64,000 bases of DNA from Caryophanon latum (GTDB lineage Bacteria; Bacillota; Bacilli; Bacillales_A; Planococcaceae), in NCBI RefSeq assembly GCF_001700325.1, contig NZ_MATO01000034.1, forward strand, positions 62,001-126,000. The letters run 5' to 3'. Below the pieces are notes generated by a model. It was not told the DNA's origin. It ran no database searches and was given only the letters and a program-made list of their open reading frames with translations. Each line of letters opens with the position of its first letter. The first letter of the stretch is position 1. The position numbers and the translations under genes are program-made. Shown here one piece after another: positions 43,153 through 51,477 of the stretch.

Positions 43153-43701
43153 ATGCATCGCACATTATCGATTCGCGGGCGCTACTTCATCGCCGCCATC
43201 GCGTTTACAATGATTTCTACGCTGCTCGCCTTATTCGTGCCGTTAACGTACGGTGAGACGAAATATTTCGGGCTCGACGTCGACTATTGGTTTATTCCGT
43301 TTCAAAATTATGCGCTATTTGCCGCAGCACTCGGTTGTATCGTGCTAGCGCTCATCGTACTTGGCTTCGTGCGTCACATCGCGTCGTACATCGTTGCTGC
43401 GTTGCTCGCCGTTAGTGCCATCATTCTCGGCTACTCGTCGTTTTTAGGCTTAACGACGATCGATGAGGATAAGCTGTTTATGCGCACCGCCTTTGACGAA
43501 CAGACGTATTACTGGCAAAACATGACGAGTATTACGCTGTTGTATAATGAACACGACGGTAGTGAGCAATACATTTTTACACTTAGCGACGGCTTAGATG
43601 TGCAAATCGCCAACACAAATCAATTAAACGAGGCGAAAAGCTTCATTTACGCCACTGCCCGCTCGCATGACATTCCGTATACCGAGAAACGCGAGCAATA
43701 A
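43153..43701 (+). CDS. Membrane protein of unknown function, 182 residues
   Basis: Three N-terminal hydrophobic segments (about 12-31, 53-72 and 78-98) and a soluble C-terminal 80-residue tail. No family recognised. GGGGGAATG precedes the ATG; divergent from the truncated XRE gene and ending in a terminator. Confidence 0.62.
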   Translation: MHRTLSIRGRYFIAAIAFTMISTLLALFVPLTYGETKYFGLDVDYWFIPFQNYALFAAALGCIVLALIVLGFVRHIASYIVAALLAVSAIILGYSSFLGLTTIDEDKLFMRTAFDEQTYYWQNMTSITLLYNEHDGSEQYIFTLSDGLDVQIANTNQLNEAKSFIYATARSHDIPYTEKREQ

Positions 43702-43732
43702 AAAAACGCACAGCAATTGCTGCGCGTTTTTT
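43701..43732. terminator. Bidirectional terminator
   Basis: AAAAAACGCaCAGCAATTGCTGcGCGTTTTTT: a self-complementary hairpin with A and T runs on each side, between convergent genes. Confidence 0.9.
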
Positions 43733-44902
43733 CTATCCTTTTTGCTTCATCGATGGTACTAATGCAAATAACAATACAATTTGTAACACGATCATCCAAA
43801 TAGACGTCGTGTGCGTGCCCGTTACATCGTACAGCACCCCGATGACTAGCGGAATCATCGCACTCATCATAAAGCCGCCTGACATAACCATCGAGCTCCA
43901 CGTATTCGCCTCTTCGTCGTCACGTGCCTCATCAAGCGGCAATAAAATACCGATCGGGAATAAACCAGACATCGCAAGCCCAATAAGCATCGCACCAATC
44001 CAAATGAATGCCGTGCCGCCAATGAGCAGTAACACCCCACCGACAAACGCAACTGCCGTTAAGCCCACAATCCACGTCATACGATTCGGGTATTTTTCAA
44101 GCATCGCTGGAATCGTTAAGTTGCCGACAAGCTGCACAATCGTCATAACCGTTAATACCGTCCCTGCTGCTGCGATGCTAAAGCCTGCCTCCTGTGCAAT
44201 CGGGGCAAGCCATGTCGTCATCGAGAAAAAGAGCGACGTTTGCACACCGAAAAAGAGCAGTAATATCCATGCGCGCTTCGTCTTCCACGGATTGCGTCCG
44301 ACCGCTCCTGCTGCTTGTCGCACAACTGATAACGACGGCTCCTTTTTCACCGCCATCAACCAAATGACAATCGCAACGACTGCGAGCACACCCCAAATGC
44401 CGAGCGCAAATGCCCAGCCGTTCGACCAATCATAAAATACTGTCGTAAAGCCCGCTGAAATCGTTGCACCAAAGCCGATGCCAAACGAATGCAGCCCGAT
44501 CACCGACGCCGTTTTTTGCGGGAAATGCTTTTTAATGAAACCGCTCATAATCGGTGCAATCGCCGCAATGCCGACACCTGCGAAAAAGCTCGTTACAAGC
44601 AGTGCACCGTACGTTGGCACGAAAATACGCACAATCGTTGCGACACCGATTAATGCGATCAGCAGCGCAATTGCTAGTCGGTCACCGAAACGCTTCGTCA
44701 TCGGCATCGCCAGTGACGCGAATAGCCCCATACAAAAGACGGGAATGGACGTTAATAAGCTCATTTGCGTGCTCGTCACCGCTAAATCGTCCGCAATCGT
44801 ATTTAGTAGCGGCCCTACTGACGTCACAGCAGGTCGCAAGTTAATCGATACGAAAAAAATCGCCACGAGCGCAAATAAACCGTATGTTGTTTTTTGTTTC
44901 AT
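43733..44902 (-). CDS. MFS transporter, CynX/NimT family
   Basis: A 389-residue, 12-helix major facilitator. The family opening LRPAVTSVGPLLNTIADDL and the MSGFIKKHFPQKTASVIGLHSFGIGFG segment match the cyanate/nitroimidazole (CynX/YycB) group. Substrate unknown. GAGGTAAACG precedes the ATG. Confidence 0.87.
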   Translation of the reverse strand: MKQKTTYGLFALVAIFFVSINLRPAVTSVGPLLNTIADDLAVTSTQMSLLTSIPVFCMGLFASLAMPMTKRFGDRLAIALLIALIGVATIVRIFVPTYGALLVTSFFAGVGIAAIAPIMSGFIKKHFPQKTASVIGLHSFGIGFGATISAGFTTVFYDWSNGWAFALGIWGVLAVVAIVIWLMAVKKEPSLSVVRQAAGAVGRNPWKTKRAWILLLFFGVQTSLFFSMTTWLAPIAQEAGFSIAAAGTVLTVMTIVQLVGNLTIPAMLEKYPNRMTWIVGLTAVAFVGGVLLLIGGTAFIWIGAMLIGLAMSGLFPIGILLPLDEARDDEEANTWSSMVMSGGFMMSAMIPLVIGVLYDVTGTHTTSIWMIVLQIVLLFALVPSMKQKG

Positions 44903-45039
44903 CGTTTACCTCATTTACTTATGCGATGTACAATCACCGCGCATTTTCTACTTAGTAAACCATAAAACGAGAAGTCTGACAACCAGTTCACGTATGTTTG
45001 TAGTATTTTTCTGCTATGTCGCGTTACATTAACGTGCAA

Positions 45040-46041
45040 TTATCTTAATTCGCCAACTGCACCGCTAATGTAGCCATAACGACCGTTTACTTCTACGTTA
45101 TACCACGTGCGCCCGTCCGATGTTTTTTCGTACGTGCCCATATACAATAAACTAGCTCCTTTTTTCGCTGTGTAAATGACACTACTATTTAATGACGCAT
45201 TCGCGCGCACGTTACCTTCTGCATTCGTGACATAAAAAACTTCGCCACCTGATAATGCTTCTTGAACATCCGTCCATTCGCTACTATATACTTCTTCGAT
45301 TACTCGATTGCTAATATAGCCATATTTCCCATTCACTTTTACCATATACCATGTACGTCCATCTGGCATATCAAACGTAGCACTTGTCGCTTCTAAACGT
45401 TCACCCTTTTTCCCTGTATAAATAACAGCACTATTCAAATACGGCTCTTCGCGAACATTGCCTTGTGCTTCCGTAATTTTCACTGCTTCTAACCCAGGTA
45501 CTTGTGGTGGATCGCCAAACATCGTTAGTTCGGCAACTGCGCTACTAACATAGCCTGTACCACTGCCGTAATCGACTTTATACCACGTACGACCGTCTGA
45601 TGTTTTTACTCGCTCCTTTAAGTATTCAAAATATCCTGTGCCTAAACTTGTAGAAGAAGCGACCACTTTCGCATCAATCGACGGCTCAGCACGTATATTC
45701 CCCTCATCTGCTGTAATCATTACTGAATCCATCACCGTATCATGCTTCTCCGTCACCGCTTGTTGCTTCTTTTGCACAGGCGCGGCTGGTTCTGGTGCTT
45801 GTTGCTGCACGACTGGCGCTACCGTTTGCACAGGCTCTTCGATCGCCTCCGTCACAACACCTTCTGCCACTTGCGGCTCTTCCACCACTTCAACAACTGG
45901 TGCTTGCGCATTGTCGTCATTGCTGTTTTCAATTTTCTCCGCTGCTGTGTCGATTAAGTTTGCCGTACTTTCCATCACTTGCCCACAGCCTGTCAGTAAC
46001 GTCGCCGCAAGCGCAAATGGTATAATTTGACCGTATTTCAT
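45040..46041 (-). CDS. Lipoprotein with three SH3b domains
   Basis: A 333-residue surface protein. Signal peptide with lipobox LLTGC (Cys19), an Asn/Glu/Val/Pro-rich stalk (about 25-105), then three bacterial SH3 domains (about 108-170, 185-250 and 270-333), each with the EGN.R.....S.V...., R.WY.V..G..GY.S pattern. Such domains bind peptidoglycan; no catalytic domain is fused, so it is probably a wall-binding or regulatory lipoprotein. GGAGAG precedes the ATG. Confidence 0.85.
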   Translation of the reverse strand: MKYGQIIPFALAATLLTGCGQVMESTANLIDTAAEKIENSNDDNAQAPVVEVVEEPQVAEGVVTEAIEEPVQTVAPVVQQQAPEPAAPVQKKQQAVTEKHDTVMDSVMITADEGNIRAEPSIDAKVVASSTSLGTGYFEYLKERVKTSDGRTWYKVDYGSGTGYVSSAVAELTMFGDPPQVPGLEAVKITEAQGNVREEPYLNSAVIYTGKKGERLEATSATFDMPDGRTWYMVKVNGKYGYISNRVIEEVYSSEWTDVQEALSGGEVFYVTNAEGNVRANASLNSSVIYTAKKGASLLYMGTYEKTSDGRTWYNVEVNGRYGYISGAVGELR

Positions 46042-46290
46042 CTTCTCTCCACCCCTTCAATTTGTATGCTTCTATCGTATCAGATTATATGTAGTATTTT
46101 CCTTTTTAAAAAAGTTTTTTTCGTTACAGCTTTTCCGTCGCTCCTTCAATTATTGCGTATGCTCGTCACTGCGTACATTTAGCTTAAAAGTCGCGCCTAC
46201 ATGTGCTATAATATAAAGCATTGTGCATAAAAGTTTTCGCAACTCACAATCCAAACAAATTAACCTTAAAATTCAAGGAGGAATCTCTAC

Positions 46291-47895
46291 ATGATTCAAG
46301 TTTCAGGTGTAGGCCTTCGCTATGGCGATCGTAAATTATTTGAAGATGTAAACATTAAATTCACACCAGGTAACTGTTACGGGCTAATCGGAGCAAACGG
46401 TGCTGGTAAATCAACGTTCTTAAAAATTTTAGCAGGTGACATCGAGCCACAAGAAGGTCACGTATCAATGGGTAAAGATGAGCGTTTATCAGTTTTACGC
46501 CAAAACCACTTCGAATACGATGAGTACACAGTATTAGACACAGTTGTTATGGGTAACAAACGTCTTTGGGAAGTAAAAGCAGAAAAAGACGCGATTTATG
46601 CGTTACCAGAAATGTCTGACGAAGACGGTATGCGCGCGGCTGAATTAGAAGGCGAATTCGCAGAAATGAACGGTTGGGTAGCAGAATCTGACGCTGCGAC
46701 GTTATTAAACGGTTTAGGTATTGGCGACGAGCTACACTATACGTTAATGGCGGACTTAGAAGGTTCTGACAAAGTCAAAGTATTACTTGCGCAAGCGTTA
46801 TTCGGTGAGCCGGACGTTCTATTACTGGACGAGCCTACGAACCACTTAGACTTAAAAGCGATCAAATGGTTAGAAGACTTCTTAATGAACTTCGAAAACA
46901 CAGTAATCGTTGTATCGCATGACCGTCACTTCTTAAACAAAGTATGTACGCACATTGCTGATTTAGACTTCTCAAAAATCAAATTATATGTTGGTAACTA
47001 CGACTTCTGGTACGAGTCTTCTCAATTAGCACAAAAGCTAATGTCTGACCAAAACTCGAAAAAAGAAGAAAAAATTAAAGAGTTAAAAGAATTCATCGCC
47101 CGCTTCTCTGCGAACGCATCGAAATCTTCTCAAGCAACGTCTCGTAAAAAAATGTTAGACAAAATCGAGCTTGACGACATCCAACCATCAAGCCGTAAAT
47201 ACCCATTCATTAACTTCAACATCGACCGCGAAATCGGTAACGACGTGTTAACAGTAGACGGCTTAACAGCTTCTCACGATGGTCAAGTAATGTTTAAAGA
47301 CATCCGCTTCTCAATGAACAAAGAGGACAAAATCATCCTTTTAGGTTCACCAATCGCGAAATCTTTATTAATGGACGTATTAATGGGTGCAAAAGAAGCA
47401 GACGCTGGCACATACAAATGGGGTGTCACGACTTCTCAAGGCTACTTCGAAATGGATCACGACAAATACTTCACAGGTAGCGAAAAAACATTAGTCGAAT
47501 GGTTACGTCAATACTCTCCAGAAGACGAAACAGAGTCATTCCTACGCGGCTTCTTAGGTCGTATGTTATTCTCTGGTGAAGAAGTGAAAAAATCTCCTGC
47601 CGTTCTTTCAGGTGGAGAAAAAGTTCGCTGCTTACTATCTAAAATGATGTTATCAAACTCAAACGTCATCTTATTAGACGAGCCAACGAACCACTTAGAC
47701 CTTGAATCAATTCAAGCACTAAATGAAGGCTTAATCCGCTTCAAAGGCGCAATGATGTTCACATCTCATGACCACCAGTTCATCCAAACAATTGCGAACC
47801 GTGTCATCGAAATCCGTGAAGACGGCTCAATTTTAGACAAATCAACGACGTATGATGAATTCTTAGAGTGGAAAGACGCTCAAGGGTTAGACTAA
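46291..47895 (+). CDS. ABC-F family ATPase (YkpA/YbiT-like)
   Basis: A 534-residue soluble twin-ATPase of the ABC-F family, which acts on ribosomes. First domain: Walker A GANGAGKST, Walker B VLLLDEPTNHLD. Linker about 240-300. Second domain: signature LSGGEKVRC, Walker B VILLDEPTNHLD, H-loop TSHDH. The second Walker A (LGSPIAKSLL) and the first signature region (LEGSDKVKVLLAQALF) are degenerate, as in Bacillus YkpA. Highly biased codon use suggests strong expression. AAGGAGG precedes the ATG; TATAAT lies at about 46208. Confidence 0.93.
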   Translation: MIQVSGVGLRYGDRKLFEDVNIKFTPGNCYGLIGANGAGKSTFLKILAGDIEPQEGHVSMGKDERLSVLRQNHFEYDEYTVLDTVVMGNKRLWEVKAEKDAIYALPEMSDEDGMRAAELEGEFAEMNGWVAESDAATLLNGLGIGDELHYTLMADLEGSDKVKVLLAQALFGEPDVLLLDEPTNHLDLKAIKWLEDFLMNFENTVIVVSHDRHFLNKVCTHIADLDFSKIKLYVGNYDFWYESSQLAQKLMSDQNSKKEEKIKELKEFIARFSANASKSSQATSRKKMLDKIELDDIQPSSRKYPFINFNIDREIGNDVLTVDGLTASHDGQVMFKDIRFSMNKEDKIILLGSPIAKSLLMDVLMGAKEADAGTYKWGVTTSQGYFEMDHDKYFTGSEKTLVEWLRQYSPEDETESFLRGFLGRMLFSGEEVKKSPAVLSGGEKVRCLLSKMMLSNSNVILLDEPTNHLDLESIQALNEGLIRFKGAMMFTSHDHQFIQTIANRVIEIREDGSILDKSTTYDEFLEWKDAQGLD

Positions 47896-47909
47896 TACAG
47901 AAAAAACCG

Positions 47910-47944
47910 AAGCACCGTTGCGTAAATGCAGCGGTGCTTTTTTA
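47910..47944 (+). terminator. Terminator of the ABC-F gene
   Basis: AAGCACCG pairs with CGGTGCTT, with inner TTGC/GCAG pairing and a run of six T. It marks the left limit of the accessory island. Confidence 0.85.
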
Positions 47945-48016
47945 AGGTACTATAGTGTGTGAAATAGTTAACTGTGCTTAGTCCCTATTTAAATATATAT
48001 CAGAATTCTAGGAAAT

Positions 48017-48070
48017 AAAAAAACTCAAACAACCACTTGATGTTATTCAAGTGCATCGTTTGAATTTTTT
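48017..48070 (-). terminator. Terminator of the XRE-ImmA-PIN operon
   Basis: A two-tier hairpin: outer ACTCAAAC with GTTTGAATT, inner CACTTGA with TCAAGTG, A and T runs on both sides. 20 bases beyond the stop of the PIN-like gene. Confidence 0.82.
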
Positions 48071-48090
48071 ACGTTGTATTGAATATTACT

Positions 48091-49005
48091 TTAGAAAACT
48101 AACTCCATACGACTCTCTGCCAGTTCGTAAAACTTCTGAATGAATGACGCATTATTATCACAATGAAACTGTTCTGCATACTTAGCAGCATCTGACATAA
48201 TTCGCAAATAACGCCTTCTTTTATTGTTGCGAGTTTGCTGAATGAACGTTATTATATCCTCTTTAGACCAAATATCTTTTTTATCTATCAGAACGCTAAA
48301 TAATAGAACGTCATAAGATCGAACAACGAACGCTTCATAATATGCATCGATTGATAGATTACCTAATGCACTCCTTAATCTTTCCTTCGGTGCAAATACA
48401 ATGCGATCCGTAAAGACCGCCGTTTCATTTGAGATTACATCGACGTCCCAAGCCTCATTTAGAAAAATCATTGTAAAAAACAAGATAACACGCTCACCTG
48501 CATCTTCTGATATGCATGTTATAGCTGCTTCCAACTCGCCAAACGACTTCACTTCTTCCAAAGCTTTCTTAATCATTGTATTACTTGAAAACAACTCACT
48601 AGCGATAATTAGCGCCCGTCTTAACACTTCACTTTTGTTTCCTCCTGCGCTATATAACATAATGGTTTCAATATCCAAAAATGAAACTGTATATATCGGC
48701 ATACGCTGTGATAATTGCGCTAATAAAGGACTATATATATCGCGAAATTTATCTATGTCCATATTCTGCCTACCATTACCTGCGCACTCACGTAAAATGA
48801 TTTCAGGTAAAACTAACACTTGCTCTTCATCACTTAGACGTTCTACAATATATTGAAAAATAGCTGGATTTTTGCTTGCAGCTGCTAAATCGCTTAATGC
48901 GTTAGTATCGATCAAAGATACTTTATGACTCGGAACATTTAATGCTCCTTGTGTAACGTATATGTTAACTGTAGGCGAATAGATTTGTTCCATGCTTAAA
49001 CTCAA
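48091..49005 (-). CDS. PIN-like domain protein (third gene of the XRE-ImmA operon)
   Basis: A 304-residue protein with no confident family. The order of acidic residues suggests a PIN-type metal nuclease: D33 in SLIDTNALSDLA, E68 or E73 in LPEIILREC, D168 in ISEDAGERVILFF and D189 with VDVISNETAVF (compare the usual DA..lA.A...g..lvTND..f). The last 90 residues are helical and may be a partner-binding part. AT-rich like its two upstream genes. TTG start at 49005, with GAGG five bases ahead; only seven bases separate it from the metalloprotease stop, so it is coupled. The nuclease assignment is inference from motif order. Confidence 0.6.
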   Translation of the reverse strand: MSLSMEQIYSPTVNIYVTQGALNVPSHKVSLIDTNALSDLAAASKNPAIFQYIVERLSDEEQVLVLPEIILRECAGNGRQNMDIDKFRDIYSPLLAQLSQRMPIYTVSFLDIETIMLYSAGGNKSEVLRRALIIASELFSSNTMIKKALEEVKSFGELEAAITCISEDAGERVILFFTMIFLNEAWDVDVISNETAVFTDRIVFAPKERLRSALGNLSIDAYYEAFVVRSYDVLLFSVLIDKKDIWSKEDIITFIQQTRNNKRRRYLRIMSDAAKYAEQFHCDNNASFIQKFYELAESRMELVF

Positions 49006-49012
49006 TATTTCC

Positions 49013-49798
49013 TCACTCCTCTTTATGTCGGAGCATTTTAAAGTTACTCATGTGCGTTGAATACAATGTATTAATGCTTTCATAATCACTGGCTCGAATA
49101 TTTTTTTTAACTGTTGCATCCTCCAATAAAACCCCAACACTATCAAATTGAATACTATTGCTTGGCTGTAATATCGATTGGTCGAAATACGTTGGCAGAT
49201 TTTCCTGATATTTATAATCAATAATTGCAACAGCATCATCCACTGTAATTAGCCCATCTTGTGCCAACTTAATGACAATGCATTTATACGGTAGTTTGAA
49301 TACCTCAATCAATCGAATAACGTGATTTTCAAGTCGATCATATTGATAATGTTGTAATAAATCCTTATATAGAGACTTGAGCAAAATACTATTGATTAAT
49401 AGTTCGGACGCGAAAAGATTTGCTAAACGCTCACTCTCATTAGGAACACGCCCATCGACAAATGTATTAATCTTAGATGATTTTATAAGTTCCGCTTCAA
49501 AATAAAAGTGATAGAACTCATGCGCCCATATAAAATTCTCATACGTCTTAGGCTGCCTTGTATTGATATGAATGTAAAAGCGTCCGTCTCGGTATGTCAC
49601 CAATCCACCATATTCAAGTTCATCACTTGGGAACATAATTAAATTTGTATGTTTTGCTAAATAATTTTTGATAGCGTCAATCGGTGTATAGCGAAAAGCT
49701 ACGCCTAAGTTCTGTATCTTTTCAACATAATTATGAACCTGTGGCAATAATTCCTCATTTTTGCTAATTACGTCTCTAACATTTTTACGGTTAATCAT
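49013..49798 (-). CDS. ImmA/IrrE-family metallo-endopeptidase
   Basis: About 261 residues. The zinc motif is WAHEFYHFYFE (H93, E94, H97), and the distal ligand E132 lies in ERLANLFASELL, the standard ImmA/IrrE (COG2856) layout. In ICEBs1, ImmA cleaves the XRE repressor ImmR; in Deinococcus, IrrE cleaves DdrO. A C-terminal region of about 100 residues is extra to the protease core. Middle gene of the operon, between the HTH and PIN-like genes. The ATG at 49798 fits the upstream GAAGGA better than the frame opening at 49822. Confidence 0.88.
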   Translation of the reverse strand: MINRKNVRDVISKNEELLPQVHNYVEKIQNLGVAFRYTPIDAIKNYLAKHTNLIMFPSDELEYGGLVTYRDGRFYIHINTRQPKTYENFIWAHEFYHFYFEAELIKSSKINTFVDGRVPNESERLANLFASELLINSILLKSLYKDLLQHYQYDRLENHVIRLIEVFKLPYKCIVIKLAQDGLITVDDAVAIIDYKYQENLPTYFDQSILQPSNSIQFDSVGVLLEDATVKKNIRASDYESINTLYSTHMSNFKMLRHKEE

Positions 49799-49902
49799 AC
49801 TTGCATCACTTCCTTCTACCAATCAGAATCATATCTGATTATTGTCTCCACTCGTTCACGATACATAAACGATATTCTTTTATTACGTTGTGTAAGAATC
49901 GA

Positions 49903-50286
49903 TTAACCTATTTCTTTTGCTGTTTTTAAAATATGAATCATATTAATGACATCTTCTAATATTTGCATACTCTCTTTAAACTCTTTGCTATCACTCCCTG
50001 CAAAGCTAGCCGCAGCATATACTTCAATTGAGTCTGATTCAATTTCGTCTAAAGTTCTAGGTAACTGAATATTTTCGTTATAGAAGTAAAATGGATCATC
50101 TATACGAAATAACTTATTCAATTTAGGTATATTTTTGTTAATATCCCCTTCTCCTTTAAGCAAATTGTAGAATGTCGCTTTAGGTATACCACTACGTTCA
50201 TAAACCCATTTATGCGATTTCCCAACTGCCTCTATATAATCCCTTACATTTTTAGCAACTATCTTTTCAAAATTAAACTCATTCAT
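49903..50286 (-). CDS. XRE-type helix-turn-helix protein heading the ImmA operon
   Basis: A 127-residue protein. Residues 10-62 are a Cro/C1-like HTH (VRDYIEAVGKSHKWVYERSG, IPKATFYNLLKGEGD), followed by a helical tail that may dimerise or receive protease cleavage. GGAGGTG precedes the ATG. It lies 104 bases ahead of the metalloprotease gene and is its probable substrate or co-regulator. AT-rich. Confidence 0.78.
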   Translation of the reverse strand: MNEFNFEKIVAKNVRDYIEAVGKSHKWVYERSGIPKATFYNLLKGEGDINKNIPKLNKLFRIDDPFYFYNENIQLPRTLDEIESDSIEVYAAASFAGSDSKEFKESMQILEDVINMIHILKTAKEIG

Positions 50287-50455
50287 TAAAACACCTCCAG
50301 TTACTATAATTATAGCGACTTCGAAACATATTACACAATATAAAGTCTAAAATTTTATACTTATAAGATGAATTATGTTTCTAAAAATCTATAAAACGCT
50401 TAAAATTTACATAAATAGTACAAAATCAAAGACTATATAATGAATAGAAAAACAA

Positions 50456-50525
50456 TTCCCATCACTCGCCATTTTAATGTTGCCGACTGCTGTCCCAACC
50501 TCATCAATGACAAGGGTTAAGCTAA
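50456..50525 (-). pseudogene. Fragment of a second DnaI/DnaC-like ATPase gene (Walker B region)
   Basis: 50471-50516 matches the Walker B region of the intact loader gene (50843-50888) at about 38 of 46 bases. Translated on the minus strand it reads LVIDEVG and VGNIK, against VIDDIG and VGNIK in the intact gene. No flanking part of the gene is recognisable, so only a scrap remains. The rest of the 50287-50634 gap is AT-rich with nothing else recognised. Confidence 0.7.
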
Positions 50526-50634
50526 TTCAAGCATCTTAATACGCTAAAAAATTGGCAGAATTGCATTTAAAAAGTAAATAACGTTCCAAATGACACTTAG
50601 GAAACATTTGAGCTAGTAACTGTTTGAAGCATCG

Positions 50635-51477
50635 CTACTTCCTTCTCCGCACTCGCTTATCGCTCGCCTGCTCAAACTTAATTAACTGCACATTGCGCAT
50701 CATGCGACTGATGAGCTTCTTGTCGTACATCGCTTCTAGCTGGGCGCGCGTGAGATTCGTCGTAATGATCGTGCTTTTGTTTTGTCGTGCGTTTAGTACG
50801 GCGCGCAGCACACGATTGACGAAATCGCTCGCGCTTTTATCCGTTTTAATGTTACCGACTTCTGCCCCGATGTCATCAATGACGAGGAAATCGACGCGGC
50901 TCATGAGATCAATGACGTAATGCTCAGTAAACGTGCTTTCTTTATCGCTATACGAGCCGCGAACACGTCGCAGCGCCTCGTCAATGTCGATAAATACACA
51001 TGAGCGGTGCTGCCCGTCCGTTTCGTTTAGCTCATGCAGCATCGCCATCGCTAAATGCGACTTGCCAACGCCGGTGTCACCTGTTAAAAATGTATTAAAC
51101 ACTTCGCCTTGTCGGTAATCGTCACACGCTTGCATTGCCTGTTGCTTGTTTATAAACTCCTCAGTGCCTTGGAAGACGTTTTCGGTATACGTATCAAACG
51201 TTGCGTGACGTAGCGTTTCGTCCGTGAGCACCGACTCGTGATAAAGCGTGTTGTACTGCTTTTTCGCGCGATGCTTCGTGAGCTGTTCATGCATTTGGCG
51301 TGACGTTTCCGCTGTTAGCTTGTCCGCTTCGCATAGCCAACAAACGTCGACACCGTTTACGTGCTGCAGTCGCTTATGATGCACAGAACACACCTTTGTA
51401 CTAAAAGTCGAGCCCATCAGCATAGCTTTGATTTGTTGGATTTGCGCCGGCATTGACACCGTTTCGATTTGTTGCAT
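50635..51477 (-). CDS. DnaI/DnaC-like helicase loader ATPase
   Basis: A 280-residue AAA+ helicase loader. N-terminal zinc-type cluster with CSVHHKRL and VCWLCEAD, Walker A GDTGVGKSH, Walker B FLVIDDIGAE, sensor-1 IITTNLT and an arginine near ISRMMRN. Typical of loaders in phage replication modules. The ATG at 51477 is spaced eight bases from GGAGG, which overlaps the end of the replication-organiser frame by 77 bases. No terminator is evident immediately downstream. Close to the chromosomal DnaI type, but the partner gene upstream points to a phage origin. Confidence 0.87.
   Translation of the reverse strand: MQQIETVSMPAQIQQIKAMLMGSTFSTKVCSVHHKRLQHVNGVDVCWLCEADKLTAETSRQMHEQLTKHRAKKQYNTLYHESVLTDETLRHATFDTYTENVFQGTEEFINKQQAMQACDDYRQGEVFNTFLTGDTGVGKSHLAMAMLHELNETDGQHRSCVFIDIDEALRRVRGSYSDKESTFTEHYVIDLMSRVDFLVIDDIGAEVGNIKTDKSASDFVNRVLRAVLNARQNKSTIITTNLTRAQLEAMYDKKLISRMMRNVQLIKFEQASDKRVRRRK

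Noticed and set aside
46291-47895. Second ABC-F Walker A (LGSPIAKS) as an inactivating mutation
   Set aside because: Bacillus YkpA relatives show the same degeneration in the second domain, so it is a family trait.
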